Notes: a model not told the origin generated them from the letters alone. Counted from the first letter of the stretch, positions 22,698 to 33,706 are shown. The stretch: DNA of 64,000 bases from Citrobacter sp. wls619 (GCF_005281345.1 NZ_SZXJ01000027.1:1-64000); one strand, 5' to 3'. Numbers and translations: made by a program.

Positions 22698-23899
22698 GCG
22701 GATTCCTTAGCTGGCGTCAGCCCGGCACGGCGGAAGAAACGCTTTTCCCAACCGATGATGAGCATCAACGCGATAAACAACAGCAGATAAGTCACCAGTA
22801 GCCCGCCGAGCGGCCCAAAGGTGTCGAGCAGATTCACTTTATCCCAACGAGTGGCGAGGGCAGGGGCAAAGTCATCCCAGTAGTAAGCCAGAATGGTCGA
22901 ACCGATAACGTTACCCAGTCCCACCCACCAGTAATGCACCTGACCCTCAACCGCACGGTACATCCAGCCAGTTTCACACCCGCCCGCCAGTACGATCCCG
23001 AAACCAAACAGTAAGCCGCCGATCACCGCATTTGGACCGGCCCACATAATCTTCGGCTCAACGCCCAGTTGCACATAGCTAAAGATACCAATGGCGCTCA
23101 CCGCCATGCCGAAGATGATGGCTTTTGCCATATGGGTGCGCCCGGAAATCCACAAATCGCGGAAGGCCGAGGTAAAGCAGATTTGCGCCCGTTCAATCAG
23201 CAGGCCGAACCCAACGCCAAACAACATGGCCAGACCCAGCTTCGGCTTGTCCATTGCGGTCAGTAGCGCCCAACCGATCATGCCGATAAATACCAGCATA
23301 CCGAGGCGGAAACGACGACGCGCTTGTTCCGGCTTTTGCGTCAGCGGGGAGGCGGCGGACACTTTCTGCATTTTGACCGGAATACGAAACATCGGCAGCA
23401 GGGTAAAGCGGGCGCCAAACCATGAGCCCATTGCCGTCGCCAGCGCGAAGAACCAGGCATGCAGCGAGAACTGTGGAATGCCGGTAAAAAACGCGGCCAG
23501 GTTACAGCCCATTGCCAGGCGGGCGCCGAAACCGGCGATCATCCCGCCGACCACCGCCTGCAGAATGCGGATCCGACTGCGCGGCATGCGTAATTTGACG
23601 TTGTTGGCCCACAGCGCGGCAGCGAAACAGCCGCCGAACATACCGAGGATCATCATCCCGTCGATACGGGTCAGGGGCGAGCCTTCGAGGTGGATCAGTT
23701 TATAGTATCCCCACTCTTCGGCGTGCACGCCAAACAGTTGCAGGATTTGCCCACCCCAGCGGGTAAATTCGCCGGTAACAGCCCAGAAGGTTCCCGTAAT
23801 GCCGAAATAGTAGGTGGAGAGAATACCCGCTGCGATAACCGCAGGGGCAGGGGCCCAAAATTTAATTAACCAGGCCTGTTTGAAGTGTTGCCATGACAT
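22694..23899 (-). CDS. yedE: YeeE/YedE-family inner-membrane transporter
   Basis: A 401-residue polytopic membrane protein, the E. coli YedE length, with two YeeE/YedE repeats each carrying conserved Cys/Gly motifs (GARLAMGCNLAAFF and LAGGCETGWMYRA). Members of the family import thiosulfate or are linked to selenium trafficking; this member is operonic with the sulfur-carrier protein YedF, supporting a chalcogen transport role. Its substrate is inferred, not shown. Confidence 0.92.
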   Translation of the reverse strand: MSWQHFKQAWLIKFWAPAPAVIAAGILSTYYFGITGTFWAVTGEFTRWGGQILQLFGVHAEEWGYYKLIHLEGSPLTRIDGMMILGMFGGCFAAALWANNVKLRMPRSRIRILQAVVGGMIAGFGARLAMGCNLAAFFTGIPQFSLHAWFFALATAMGSWFGARFTLLPMFRIPVKMQKVSAASPLTQKPEQARRRFRLGMLVFIGMIGWALLTAMDKPKLGLAMLFGVGFGLLIERAQICFTSAFRDLWISGRTHMAKAIIFGMAVSAIGIFSYVQLGVEPKIMWAGPNAVIGGLLFGFGIVLAGGCETGWMYRAVEGQVHYWWVGLGNVIGSTILAYYWDDFAPALATRWDKVNLLDTFGPLGGLLVTYLLLFIALMLIIGWEKRFFRRAGLTPAKESA

Positions 23900-24084
23900 G
23901 CGTTGTGCCTCTGAACTCAGAAGGTATGTAACAAGAAGCGTGGATATTACACCTGTCAGAATTTTTGACTATGAGTAATAAGAGGTAACACCGTCTGGAT
24001 CAATCTTTCTCCGGGCTGCCGAAAGGCTGGCGACATCAGGGCTTTAATGCCACAATCCCCTTTTCTTCGCATGCAGGATGAATG

Positions 24085-24498
24085 ATGAAAAAATTAGCAA
24101 TCGTTGGTGCATTGTTGGTGCTTGCCGGCTGCGCCGAGGTACAAAATTATAATGATGTGGTGAAAACACCAGCCCCTGCCGGTCTGGCAGGTTACTGGCA
24201 GTCGAAAGGTCCGCAGCGCGCGCTGGTGAGTCCGGAAGCGATCGCCAGTCTGATTGTCACCAAAGAGGGGGATACGCTGGATTGCCGTCAGTGGCAGCGA
24301 GTGATTGCCGTCCCCGGTAAATTGACCATGCTCTCCGGTGACCTCACCAACGTGACGGTGAAACGCGAGCTGTATGAAATCGATCGCGATGGCAATACGC
24401 TGGATTATGACGGTATGACGCTGCAACGGGTAGAACGCCCGACGCAGGAGTGTGCCGAGGTGTTAAAGAAAACGCCGTTAGCCACACCACTGCCATAA
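24085..24498 (+). CDS. yedD: YedD family lipoprotein
   Basis: A 137-residue protein matching E. coli YedD. The lipobox LAGC near residue 15 (MKKLAIVGALLVLAGCAEV) predicts an outer- or inner-membrane lipoprotein; the second mature residue is Ala, not Asp, favouring outer-membrane sorting. Function is unknown. Two adjacent ATGs exist (24082 and 24085); the second matches E. coli and has better spacing from AGGA. Confidence 0.9.
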   Translation: MKKLAIVGALLVLAGCAEVQNYNDVVKTPAPAGLAGYWQSKGPQRALVSPEAIASLIVTKEGDTLDCRQWQRVIAVPGKLTMLSGDLTNVTVKRELYEIDRDGNTLDYDGMTLQRVERPTQECAEVLKKTPLATPLP

Positions 24499-24538
24499 GC
24501 GTTGCACCCCGGTAGCCTGTCGCCACCGGGGTTAAGTG

Positions 24539-26026
24539 CTACAACACGTCTTCAATCACCCACACGCTGACGCTGCCGCCATCACAGAAAAACGTCGCCA
24601 CGCCGTTTTCATCGGTCACTACGCTTTCTTGGCGATTCCCCAGATAATCACGCCAGGTTTTATTGCCGTAATTTGCGCCAAGCGCGATGCTCTTTTCACC
24701 GTCATCGCCATTGGACAGCACGACGACGCACCCGGGATCATCATCCGTACCGCTGCGACTGAAGGCGATACAGTTTGGATGATCAAAATAGAGCGTTTGT
24801 ACGCCGTGGGCGAAGCGTTGGCGGGCCAGGATCAAGTCATCAAGTTGTTCAATAATCGGCATATCGATGGTGTAGGTTTCGCCATCACCGCCAGTATCTT
24901 CATAATGTGCGCCGTAGAGATCGGGGTAGAACACTGACGGCACACCGTTTTCGCGCAGCAGGATCAGTGCGTAGGCCAGCGGCTTAAACCATGCCTCGAC
25001 CGGGGCTTCCAGCGCCTGTAACGGCTGGGTATCATGGTTCGCAACCAGCGTCACCGCATGAAAGGGATCGGCCTCCACCAGCGTATCGGTGAAAATCTGG
25101 CTCATGTCATAATCGCGCCCCTGGCGGGACGCTTCGTGAAACTTCATTTGCAAAGGGGCATCAAACAGCATGGTTTTCCCCTCGACCTGGTTAATATAGG
25201 TTTGCAGTTTATCGACCTCATGGGACCAGTATTCCGCCACGATAAACAGCGGCTTCGGGGCGACTTCCTGGACGTGCTCGATCCACTCTTTATAGAACCA
25301 CGCCGGGATATGTTTGACGGCATCCAGACGAAAACCATCGCAATGGGTTTGATCCATCACCCAACGTGCCCAGTATTTGAGCTCTTCGGTCACGGCATGA
25401 TTGCGAAAATCGATATTTTCGCCCATCAGGTAGTCAAAGTTGCCCAGTTCGTCATCGACCTGATCGTTCCAGCCTTCGCCGGTATAATCATTAACGATTT
25501 TAAAAATGCCGTCCTCGGCGGGATTTTCAATATGATCGATGCCGCTGAAGCATTTGTAGTCCCAAATGAATTGAGAGTACTGACCCGCACGGGCGGGGAA
25601 GGTATAGCGGGTCCAGGCCTCGCATTCGACGATCTCATCGTCAATCTGCGTGCGGTCATCGGCGTTGACGCGCTGAACCTGAATGTGTTCTTTCTCATCG
25701 GCGCCCATTTTATGGTTGACCACCACATCCAGCAGTACCGCAATATCGTTGTGCTTTAACGCGTCGATTGCCGCCAGTAACTGATTTTTATCGCCGTATT
25801 TGGTGGCAATAGTGCCTTTCTGGTCGAATTCGCCTAAATCAAACAGATCGTAGGAGTCATAGCCAACGGAGTACCCGCCGGACGCACCTTTATAGGCGGG
25901 AGGCAGCCATACCATATTGATGCCGATATCGTTTAGTCCGTCCGCGCGTGCGGCGAGCTCCGGCCAGAGCTGGCCGCCATCAGGGTAATACCAGTGGAAG
26001 TACTGCAATAAGGTGGGATTTTTCAT
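24539..26026 (-). CDS. amyA: Cytoplasmic alpha-amylase
   Basis: A 495-residue GH13 enzyme, the same length as E. coli AmyA, with no signal peptide. It hydrolyses alpha-1,4 glucan bonds in the cytoplasm. The conserved GH13 regions are present: DVVVNHK (region I), GFRLDAVKH with the nucleophile Asp (II), IVAEYW with the acid/base Glu (III) and VANHDTQ (IV). It lies between yedD and fliT, the usual enteric position that splits the fli clusters. Confidence 0.96.
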   Translation of the reverse strand: MKNPTLLQYFHWYYPDGGQLWPELAARADGLNDIGINMVWLPPAYKGASGGYSVGYDSYDLFDLGEFDQKGTIATKYGDKNQLLAAIDALKHNDIAVLLDVVVNHKMGADEKEHIQVQRVNADDRTQIDDEIVECEAWTRYTFPARAGQYSQFIWDYKCFSGIDHIENPAEDGIFKIVNDYTGEGWNDQVDDELGNFDYLMGENIDFRNHAVTEELKYWARWVMDQTHCDGFRLDAVKHIPAWFYKEWIEHVQEVAPKPLFIVAEYWSHEVDKLQTYINQVEGKTMLFDAPLQMKFHEASRQGRDYDMSQIFTDTLVEADPFHAVTLVANHDTQPLQALEAPVEAWFKPLAYALILLRENGVPSVFYPDLYGAHYEDTGGDGETYTIDMPIIEQLDDLILARQRFAHGVQTLYFDHPNCIAFSRSGTDDDPGCVVVLSNGDDGEKSIALGANYGNKTWRDYLGNRQESVVTDENGVATFFCDGGSVSVWVIEDVL

Positions 26027-26094
26027 CTTCCGTGCTCCAGAAGCCGTTTGGCCGACCTCTGGAGTATGGAAGATTATTCAGACGTAACGGGAAA

Positions 26095-26466
26095 TTATTG
26101 TGGGGCAGTTGGGGCGTCGGGAACCAGCAACATACCGGAAAGCCGGCCGTAGGCGTTATTTAGCGTCTTCTGGCGGGTTGACTGACCGATCAGCGTGCTG
26201 AGTTCATCCAGACGCTGTTGCAGTAATGCTTTGAGCAACTGTTCGTTATCCAGCGTCTGTTTAATATACCCGGCAATCAAATCCTGAACGCTTCGCGTAA
26301 TGCCAGATGGAGTTTGTTCTTCCATGACCACTTCAATACTTTGCAGATAGGTAACTTCCTGTTCCAGTAAAAGGTCCCATTCACCTCGCTGCGCCAGTTC
26401 CAGCAGCGAGTGACTGAGCAGCGCAATGCGCTGCCAACGGTTGATAAACTCCACGGCTGAGGTCAT
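26095..26466 (-). CDS. fliT: Flagellar export chaperone FliT
   Basis: A 123-residue helical chaperone (E. coli 121). FliT binds the filament cap protein FliD for export and, when free, binds FlhC and inhibits FlhDC activity. It is the last gene of fliDST; its start shares one base with the fliS stop. Sequence is rich in Leu and Gln helices ([19 protein letters not shown]). Confidence 0.93.
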   Translation of the reverse strand: MTSAVEFINRWQRIALLSHSLLELAQRGEWDLLLEQEVTYLQSIEVVMEEQTPSGITRSVQDLIAGYIKQTLDNEQLLKALLQQRLDELSTLIGQSTRQKTLNNAYGRLSGMLLVPDAPTAPQ

Positions 26467-26873
26467 TAACGGGACTCCTGGGACGACGCGTTTGGTGAGA
26501 TCTGTTTCCAGGCATCCGCGATGTTTCCGAGCAACCCTTCGACTTCTTCAATCGCCTGACAATCATTATTCAGATTTGCGTGCAATAAACGGCGAACCAT
26601 ATAGTCGTACAACGAAGAAAGATGGGTAGCGATCTCTCCTCCTTTTTCGTGGTCCAGGCCCGCCTTCAGACCATTATCGATGATATTGATTGCCTTGCTT
26701 AATGCTTCACCTTTGGCAACGATATCGCCTTGCTGCATAAACAGACGAGCGCGCACCAGGGCGCTATGTGCGCCATCAAACAACATTTCGATCAACTGAT
26801 GCGGGTTGGCGCTCATCACGGCGCTTTCCACGCTGACCTGTGCATAGGCTTTGGTACCGCTCGCGGTATACAT
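26466..26873 (-). CDS. fliS: Flagellin export chaperone FliS
   Basis: A 135-residue helical chaperone (E. coli 136), beginning [20 protein letters not shown] with the conserved [15 protein letters not shown]. It wraps the C-terminal disordered region of flagellin to prevent premature polymerisation and guides it to FlhA. It lies between fliD and fliT in the fliDST operon. Confidence 0.95.
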   Translation of the reverse strand: MYTASGTKAYAQVSVESAVMSANPHQLIEMLFDGAHSALVRARLFMQQGDIVAKGEALSKAINIIDNGLKAGLDHEKGGEIATHLSSLYDYMVRRLLHANLNNDCQAIEEVEGLLGNIADAWKQISPNASSQESR

Positions 26874-26888
26874 GCTTACCTCGTGTTA

Positions 26889-28292
26889 TCAGGAATTATT
26901 CATCGCTGAAAATTGTTGGCCCAGATAGGTACTGGTGCTGTTCAGCTTACTCATCATGGAATCGAGTTGGGTAAACTGTGCTTTATAGCGAGCCACGACT
27001 TCATCAATGCTATTACTCACGGTCAGATACTGCTTAGTCAGCAGTTTCAGGTTGGCGTTAATATTGTCTTGCGCATTGTCGATAATACCGTCATCGGCCA
27101 GATAGCTTTTTACTTCGGTGGCAATCTTGGTGGTAATACCGGTTTCTTTGCCGTCACCCACCAACAGTTCACGGGTCGCTGCCGTGTTATCTTTCAGTGC
27201 CTTAGCCAGTTTTTCTTCATCAATTTTTAACTTGCCAGTGCCGCCATCCTGAGTAATGCCAATCTCAGACATGGTTTTAAACGGGGACTCGCTGCCGCTG
27301 TTAGCAAATGGCGCACGAATACCGTTTTGAATGGTACGGAGAACACTGTCGCCCAGTAACGCGCCGTTATCGGCACTGGCTGCTTCACCTGGTTCAACTT
27401 CTTTATATTTAGTCAGCGTACCAAAGGTATCGACCAGTGAGTTATAGGCTTCCACCCAGGCTTTAATTGCCGTTGTGGCCTTTTCATCACTTTTGGTTAC
27501 CGTGATAGAGGCATCTTTTACTTCTTTGGTCAGTTGCAGCGTGATGCCCTGCGGTGCGTCAGTTACGGTATTGCTTTGACGTTCAATATCAATGCCGTTG
27601 ACGGTCAGCTGCGCATTTTGCGCACCGACCAGTTGCTTCATTTTCCCGCTGCCCGCTTTGCTGTCATAGGACAGTAAATCGCTCAGTTTCGAATCATTCG
27701 AGACGGAGATGGTCATTTCGCTTTCAGTGCCGCTTTCCGCGGTTAACACCAACTGATAATCGTCTTCCTTAACCTTCACCAGACTTGCCGAAATACCGCT
27801 GTCCGCATCGTTAATGGCGTCACGAATATCCTCCAGAGAGGTTTCGCCTTTGCCTAACTTGATTTCCAGCGGTTCTTTACGACCCGGTTGTGAAATCGTT
27901 ATGGTGCGTTCATCAACACTGGTATCGCCCAACTGTTCTTTGGTAGAGGTAATTTTGGACGTGGTTGATAGCGACTGTGCTTGTGCCAGTTTGGACACGC
28001 TGACGGTATATTTACCGGGAGCAGCACCGGCGGTCGTACTGACCTTTAAGTCTTCTGTGCTGCTACTTGCCGTGGTGCTTTTAAACAGATCGGCATTGTT
28101 CAGTGCGGTATTCGCCGTTTGAAATTTTTCTAATGCACTTTTCAGCGTACCGTACGCGGTCAGACGCGAGGTGTTAGCACTTTGCTGCTGGGTAATCGGC
28201 GTTAAACGCTTTTTCTCAGCAGTGGTTAAGTTTGTCAGCAATGTGTCCAGTGGTAAGTTCGAGCCAACGCCCAGTGATGTAAATGAAGGCAT
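26889..28292 (-). CDS. fliD: Flagellar filament cap protein FliD
   Basis: A 467-residue protein (E. coli 468), the HAP2 cap that helps flagellin fold at the filament tip. The conserved N-terminus FTSLGVGSNLPLDTLLTNL and C-terminus FTQLDSMMSKLNSTSTYLGQQ form the coiled-coil leg domain; the middle is variable. It is first in fliDST and is read from a perfect sigma-28 promoter at 28331-28357, divergent from fliC. Confidence 0.96.
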   Translation of the reverse strand: MPSFTSLGVGSNLPLDTLLTNLTTAEKKRLTPITQQQSANTSRLTAYGTLKSALEKFQTANTALNNADLFKSTTASSSTEDLKVSTTAGAAPGKYTVSVSKLAQAQSLSTTSKITSTKEQLGDTSVDERTITISQPGRKEPLEIKLGKGETSLEDIRDAINDADSGISASLVKVKEDDYQLVLTAESGTESEMTISVSNDSKLSDLLSYDSKAGSGKMKQLVGAQNAQLTVNGIDIERQSNTVTDAPQGITLQLTKEVKDASITVTKSDEKATTAIKAWVEAYNSLVDTFGTLTKYKEVEPGEAASADNGALLGDSVLRTIQNGIRAPFANSGSESPFKTMSEIGITQDGGTGKLKIDEEKLAKALKDNTAATRELLVGDGKETGITTKIATEVKSYLADDGIIDNAQDNINANLKLLTKQYLTVSNSIDEVVARYKAQFTQLDSMMSKLNSTSTYLGQQFSAMNNS

Positions 28293-28330
28293 GCCTAATT
28301 CCTTGTGATTGCAAACAGTAGTTAACCGCT

Positions 28331-28357
28331 ATATCGGCAATCTGCGCGCAAAGTTTA
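28331..28357 (-). promoter_or_regulatory. Sigma-28 (FliA) promoter of fliDST
   Basis: On the leftward strand TAAA (28354-28357) is followed, 15 bp later, by GCCGATAT (28331-28338). This matches the enteric FliA consensus TAAA-N15-GCCGATAA at all but the last base. It places initiation about 30 nt upstream of the fliD start. Confidence 0.9.
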
Positions 28358-28450
28358 ATAATAGTTTTGCAAAAATAATGCGCGGAATAGTGGTAATTAA
28401 AGCGGGTATTTCCGGGGCTAAAAAAAAATGGGCGGAAAGTGAAAATTTTC

Positions 28451-28477
28451 TAAAGTTCGAATTTAAGGTGCCGATAC
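28451..28477 (+). promoter_or_regulatory. Sigma-28 (FliA) promoter of fliC
   Basis: TAAA at 28451-28454, a 15-bp spacer and GCCGATAC at 28470-28477 give a near-perfect FliA promoter about 70 bp upstream of the fliC ATG. It closely resembles the E. coli fliC promoter, including AAGTT after the -35 box. Confidence 0.93.
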
Positions 28478-28546
28478 ATGGGTTACGGTCAGAAACCGTG
28501 GGCAACAGCCCAATAACATCAAGTTGTAATTGATAAGGAAAAGATC

Positions 28547-30037
28547 ATGGCACAAGTCATCAATACAAACAGCCTGTCGCTGTTGACCCAGAATAACCTG
28601 AACAAATCTCAGTCTTCTCTGAGCTCCGCTATCGAGCGTCTGTCTTCCGGTCTGCGTATCAACAGCGCGAAAGACGATGCTGCTGGTCAGGCGATTGCAA
28701 ACCGTTTCACCTCTAACATCAAAGGTCTGACTCAGGCGTCCCGTAACGCCAACGATGGTATCTCCATCGCGCAGACCACTGAAGGTTCTCTGTCTGAAAT
28801 CAACAACAACCTGCAGCGTGTTCGTGAGCTGGCGGTTCAGTCTTCTACCGGTACCAACTCCCAGTCTGACCTCGACTCCATCCAGGCTGAAATCACTCAG
28901 CGTCTGAACGAAATCGACCGCGTATCCGGCCAGACCCAGTTCAACGGCGTGAAAGTACTGGCGAAAGACAACACCCTGACCATCCAGGTCGGTGCTAACG
29001 ATGGCGAAACCATCGATATCAACCTGAAAGAAATCAACTCCAAAACCCTGGGGCTGGATAGCCTGAGCGTGCAGGATGCTTATACAACTAAAGCAACTGC
29101 TGTAACTAAGGGTTACCAAGACGCAACGCCAACTCAGGCTATTACAGCACCGAGTGCTTCACAGTTAGAAGCAGCAACAGGTGCAGCCGCAACTAAAGGT
29201 GGTACCGGCACAATTCAGTTTAAAGATGGAAATTACTATGTAGATATCACTGGTTCCACAGGTGGTACTAGTGGTGATGGTCTTTATAAAGCGACAGTTA
29301 CAAGCGCTGGTGCAATCACTATTGGTGAAAAAGAAACGACTCTTACTAAAGCAGATACGACTGTTGTAGCCAACGTACAGGTTGCAAAACCAGTTGATAC
29401 CGCTGCGGCTGCAGGGCAACTGGTTACAGGTGGTGTCGCTACTGCAACAGGCGCTAACACTACACTGGTAAAAATGTCTTTTGAAGACAAAAATGGGAAA
29501 GCAATCGACGGTGGTTATGCCCTGAAAGTGGGAGAAAACTACTATGCAGCAGATTACGACGATAAAACAGGTAAAGTCACAGCTAAAACAGTTGATTACA
29601 CTGATGACAAAGGCGTGGGCCAGAAAGCAGCTGTCCAATTCGGCGGTGTAAACGGCAAAACTGAAGTGGCAACTGTTGCTGGCAAACAGTACCTGGCGTC
29701 CAGCGTTAAAGGGCACGACTTCAAATCTGGTGCAGCGCTGAACGAAGTGGCAGCCAAGAAAACCGAAAGCCCGCTGGCGAAAATCGACGCGGCGCTGGCT
29801 CAGGTTGCTGACCTGCGTTCCGACCTGGGTGCGGTACAGAACCGTTTCAACTCTACCATCACCAACCTGGGTAACACCGTCAACAACCTGTCTGAAGCCC
29901 GTAGCCGTATCGAAGATGCTGACTACGCGACCGAAGTGTCCAACATGTCTCGCGCAAACATTCTGCAACAGGCGGGTACTTCTGTTCTGGCGCAGGCAAA
30001 CCAGACCACGCAGAACGTCCTGTCTCTGCTGCGTTAA
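28547..30037 (+). CDS. fliC: Flagellin (filament protein)
   Basis: A 496-residue flagellin polymerising into the filament outside the cell. The conserved D0/D1 ends are intact: [17 protein letters not shown] with [20 protein letters not shown] at the N-terminus and [18 protein letters not shown]...[18 protein letters not shown] at the C-terminus. Residues about 176-400 form the variable, surface-exposed D2/D3 region, with lower GC and many Thr, Lys and Gly codons (29080-29740), typical of antigenic exchange. No fljBA-style phase-variation gene is present here. A ribosome site GATAAGGA lies upstream. Confidence 0.97.
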   Translation: MAQVINTNSLSLLTQNNLNKSQSSLSSAIERLSSGLRINSAKDDAAGQAIANRFTSNIKGLTQASRNANDGISIAQTTEGSLSEINNNLQRVRELAVQSSTGTNSQSDLDSIQAEITQRLNEIDRVSGQTQFNGVKVLAKDNTLTIQVGANDGETIDINLKEINSKTLGLDSLSVQDAYTTKATAVTKGYQDATPTQAITAPSASQLEAATGAAATKGGTGTIQFKDGNYYVDITGSTGGTSGDGLYKATVTSAGAITIGEKETTLTKADTTVVANVQVAKPVDTAAAAGQLVTGGVATATGANTTLVKMSFEDKNGKAIDGGYALKVGENYYAADYDDKTGKVTAKTVDYTDDKGVGQKAAVQFGGVNGKTEVATVAGKQYLASSVKGHDFKSGAALNEVAAKKTESPLAKIDAALAQVADLRSDLGAVQNRFNSTITNLGNTVNNLSEARSRIEDADYATEVSNMSRANILQQAGTSVLAQANQTTQNVLSLLR

Positions 30038-30054
30038 TTTACACTTATCGCGCA

Positions 30055-30078
30055 AACCCCGCTTCGGCGGGGTTTTTT
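30055..30078 (+). terminator. Intrinsic terminator of fliC
   Basis: AACCCCGC pairs with GCGGGGTT around a stable TTCG tetraloop, followed by six Ts. In E. coli the fliC 3' UTR also yields a small RNA (FliX) ending at this terminator; whether that occurs here cannot be seen from the sequence alone. Confidence 0.92.
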
Positions 30079-30166
30079 ACATTCTGCTTTACCCGTAACC
30101 CCCAAATAACCCCCCATTTCACCCACTATTCACCCGATTAAAACCCCTGCAGAAACGGATAATCAT

Positions 30167-30174
30167 GCCGATAA
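30167..30174 (+). promoter_or_regulatory. Sigma-28 -10 element upstream of fliA
   Basis: GCCGATAA at 30167-30174 is an exact FliA -10 element 26 bp upstream of the fliA start. No good TAAA lies 15 bp before it (the nearest is 24 bp away), so the -35 part is degenerate. In E. coli fliA is transcribed by both sigma-70 with FlhDC and by FliA itself, and this fits the autogenous promoter. Confidence 0.65.
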
Positions 30175-30199
30175 CTCATTTAACGCAGGGCTGTTTATC

Positions 30200-30919
30200 G
30201 TGAATTCACTGTATACCGCTGAAGGTGTAATGGATAAACACTCGCTGTGGCAGCGTTATGTACCGTTGGTGCGTCACGAAGCATTGCGCCTTCAGGTGCG
30301 CTTGCCGGCGAGCGTGGAACTGGATGACCTGCTACAAGCGGGCGGCATCGGGTTATTGAATGCAGTTGACCGATATGACGCTTTGCAAGGAACGGCATTT
30401 ACCACTTACGCAGTGCAGCGTATTCGTGGGGCTATGCTGGATGAACTACGCAGCCGGGACTGGGTGCCGCGTAGCGTTCGGCGTAATGCCCGCGAAGTGG
30501 CACAGGCGATGGGGCAACTGGAGCAGGAATTAGGGCGCAACGCGACGGAAACAGAAGTGGCGGAGCGTCTGGGGATCCCTGTACAAGAGTATCGTCAGAT
30601 GTTGCTTGATACCAATAACAGCCAACTCTTCTCATACGACGAGTGGCGGGAAGAGCATGGCGATAGTATTGAGCTGGTGACAGAAGAGCATCAGCAAGAA
30701 AACCCGTTACAACAGCTTCTTGAGGGGAACCTCCGTCAGCGCGTGATGGATGCGATCGACGCATTGCCGGAGCGCGAGAAGCTGGTATTGACGCTGTACT
30801 ATCAGGAAGAGCTGAATCTGAAAGAGATTGGTGCTGTTCTGGAAGTCGGCGAATCACGGGTCAGTCAGTTGCACAGCCAGGCTATCAAACGTCTACGCAC
30901 CAAGCTGGGTAAGCTATAA
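30200..30919 (+). CDS. fliA: RNA polymerase sigma factor FliA (sigma-28)
   Basis: A 239-residue sigma-70 family class 3 flagellar sigma factor, the E. coli length. Region 2 includes LDDLLQAGGIGLLNAVDRYD and TTYAVQRIRGAMLDELR; region 4 near the C-terminus includes LPEREKLVLTLYYQEELNLKEIGAVL and ESRVSQLHSQAIKRL. It directs transcription of fliC, fliDST and motA-cheA here. The start is GTG at 30200, matching E. coli MNSLYTAEGVMDKHSLW. Confidence 0.97.
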   Translation: MNSLYTAEGVMDKHSLWQRYVPLVRHEALRLQVRLPASVELDDLLQAGGIGLLNAVDRYDALQGTAFTTYAVQRIRGAMLDELRSRDWVPRSVRRNAREVAQAMGQLEQELGRNATETEVAERLGIPVQEYRQMLLDTNNSQLFSYDEWREEHGDSIELVTEEHQQENPLQQLLEGNLRQRVMDAIDALPEREKLVLTLYYQEELNLKEIGAVLEVGESRVSQLHSQAIKRLRTKLGKL

Positions 30920-30976
30920 GGGGTAATCTTTGCCCCTGAACAATGCCGCATAACGTATTGACTACCAGGAGTTCTC

Positions 30977-31528
30977 ATGACGGTGCAGCAATCAAAAAGA
31001 CGGCCACTAAGCCGCTACCTCAAAGATTTCAAACACAGCCAGACGCATTGCGCCCATTGCTTTAAGTTGCTCGACAGGATCACGCTGGTTCGCCGCGGAC
31101 AGATTGTGAATAAGATAGCCATCTCCCGCCTGGACACGTTGCTTGATGATGCTGAATGGGCACAGGAGAAAAAAGAGTGGGTGGCGTTATGCCGTTTCTG
31201 CGGTGATTTGCATTGCAAAGAGCAAAGCGACTTCTTTGACATCATCGGCTTTAAACAATTTTTGTTTGAGCAAACCGAAATGAGTCACGGTACGGTGCGC
31301 GAATATGTTGTTCGCCTGCGTCGTCTCGGCAATCATCTGACCGAACAAAAAATTTCTCACGACCTGCTGCAGGAAGGGTTCCTCGACGAAAACCTCGCCC
31401 CGTGGCTGCCAGAAACCAGCACCAATAACTACCGCATTGCGCTACGTAAGTATGAGCAGTTTAAAGCCCATACGCATATGGGGCATATGCAGAAATCCGC
31501 CTGGACAGCCAGTTCTGATATATATTAA
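30977..31528 (+). CDS. fliZ: Regulator FliZ
   Basis: A 183-residue DNA-binding regulator, the E. coli length, related to core-binding domains of tyrosine recombinases but lacking the catalytic domain. In E. coli FliZ antagonises sigma-S promoters and curli genes; in Salmonella it supports FlhDC activity. The N-terminus is basic (QQSKRRPLSRYLKDFKHSQ), with a Cys-rich pair of motifs (HCAHCFKLL and CRFCGDLHC). It is 57 bp downstream of fliA and probably co-transcribed. Confidence 0.94.
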   Translation: MTVQQSKRRPLSRYLKDFKHSQTHCAHCFKLLDRITLVRRGQIVNKIAISRLDTLLDDAEWAQEKKEWVALCRFCGDLHCKEQSDFFDIIGFKQFLFEQTEMSHGTVREYVVRLRRLGNHLTEQKISHDLLQEGFLDENLAPWLPETSTNNYRIALRKYEQFKAHTHMGHMQKSAWTASSDIY

Positions 31529-31596
31529 AAACGAATAAGGTGTAACAGAGTCGTGTTTGTGAATTACGGCGAACGTTCTACACTACGCTCATACAC

Positions 31597-31697
31597 ACGT
31601 TATCCTTCAAGCTGTCTCTGCGTTGGCGCCCCAGTCACTTACTTTAGTAAGCTCCTGGGGACTTACTCGCTTGCCGCCTTGATGCAACTCGAATGAT
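31597..31697. repeat. ERIC element between fliZ and tcyJ
   Basis: The stretch contains the ERIC core: CCCCAGTCACTTACTT, its partner AGTAAGCTCCTGGGG, CTCTGCGTTGGC on the left and CGCTTGCCGCC on the right, bounded by TATCCTTCAAG and CTCGAAT. It is about 100 bp rather than the usual 127 bp, with the segment between GTTGGC and CCCCAGTCAC shortened. ERICs are non-coding mobile repeats of enteric intergenic regions. Confidence 0.85.
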
Positions 31698-31742
31698 TTT
31701 GTGGATAAATAGCAGTCACTAATGACAATATTCGGGGTAACT

Positions 31743-32543
31743 ATGAAATTAGCACTTCTGGGACGTCAGGCGCTGATGGGTGTAATGGCTGTTGCACTTG
31801 TCGCGGGTATGAGCGCAAAAACATTTGCGGACGAAGGTCTGTTAAATAAAGTGAAAGAGCGCGGTACGCTGCTGGTGGGGCTGGAAGGGACTTATCCCCC
31901 GTTTAGTTTCCAGGGTGACGACGGCAAACTGACCGGTTTTGAAGTGGAATTTGCCGAGGAGCTGGCTAAACATCTGGGTGTGAAAGCCTCGCTCAAGCCG
32001 ACCAAATGGGACGGTATGCTGGCGTCGTTAGATTCCAAACGTATCGATGTGGTGATAAACCAGGTAACCATTTCTGACGAACGTAAGAAGAAATACGATT
32101 TCTCTACCCCGTATACGGTTTCTGGTATCCAGGCGCTGGTGAAGAAAGGTAACGAAGGCGTGATTAAGACCGCCGCGGACCTGAAAGGTAAAAAAGTCGG
32201 TGTTGGTCTGGGGACCAACTACGAAGAGTGGCTGCGCCAGAACGTGCAGGGCGTAGATATCCGTACCTATGATGATGACCCGACCAAATATCAGGATCTG
32301 CGCGTAGGCCGTATCGATGCCATTCTGGTTGACCGTCTGGCCGCGTTGGATCTGGTGAAGAAAACCAAAGATACCCTGGCCGTGACCGGTGAAGCTTTCT
32401 CCCGCCAGGAATCTGGTGTGGCGCTGCGTAAAGGCAATGAAGATCTGCTGAAAGCTGTAGATGCAGCCATTGCCGAGATGCAAAAAGACGGCACGCTGAA
32501 AGCCCTGTCCGAAAAATGGTTTGGAGCGGATGTGACGAAATAA
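31743..32543 (+). CDS. tcyJ: Cystine-binding periplasmic protein TcyJ (FliY)
   Basis: A 266-residue ABC transporter solute-binding protein of family 3, the E. coli length. It has a signal peptide of about 29 residues ending near KTFA-DEGLL and the ligand-binding motif LLVGLEGTYPPFSF, with FDGMLASLDSKRID-like sequence after it. It delivers L-cystine to TcyL/TcyN. The ATG at 31743 matches E. coli; an in-frame start at 31722 is unnecessary. A strong terminator follows, separating it partly from dcyD. Confidence 0.95.
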   Translation: MKLALLGRQALMGVMAVALVAGMSAKTFADEGLLNKVKERGTLLVGLEGTYPPFSFQGDDGKLTGFEVEFAEELAKHLGVKASLKPTKWDGMLASLDSKRIDVVINQVTISDERKKKYDFSTPYTVSGIQALVKKGNEGVIKTAADLKGKKVGVGLGTNYEEWLRQNVQGVDIRTYDDDPTKYQDLRVGRIDAILVDRLAALDLVKKTKDTLAVTGEAFSRQESGVALRKGNEDLLKAVDAAIAEMQKDGTLKALSEKWFGADVTK

Positions 32544-32558
32544 TCATCATCCGGATAA

Positions 32559-32587
32559 AAAAGGCGCCTTTAACAGCGCCTTTTTTT
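32559..32587 (+). terminator. Intrinsic terminator after tcyJ
   Basis: AAGGCGC and GCGCCTT pair around CTTTAACA and are followed by a run of seven Ts (AAAAAA on the other side). It begins about 16 nt after the tcyJ stop and should cut transcription before dcyD, giving more binding protein than permease. Confidence 0.9.
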
Positions 32588-32680
32588 ATTCCATTGCGCC
32601 TGAACGTGCATAATAAAAAGAACATCACAACAACTTCTACTCTCAGGCTTTTGGGCTGCTTGCTGCCCACAAGATGATGA

Positions 32681-33685
<1,005 letters not shown>

Positions 33686-33706
33686 CAACCAGGTAGAAAA
33701 ATACGA

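Noticed and set aside
29165..30055. Long antisense ORF (296 codons) opposite fliC
   Set aside because: It is on the reverse strand of a real flagellin gene with a Cys/Phe-rich translation typical of a shadow frame, and has no ribosome site.
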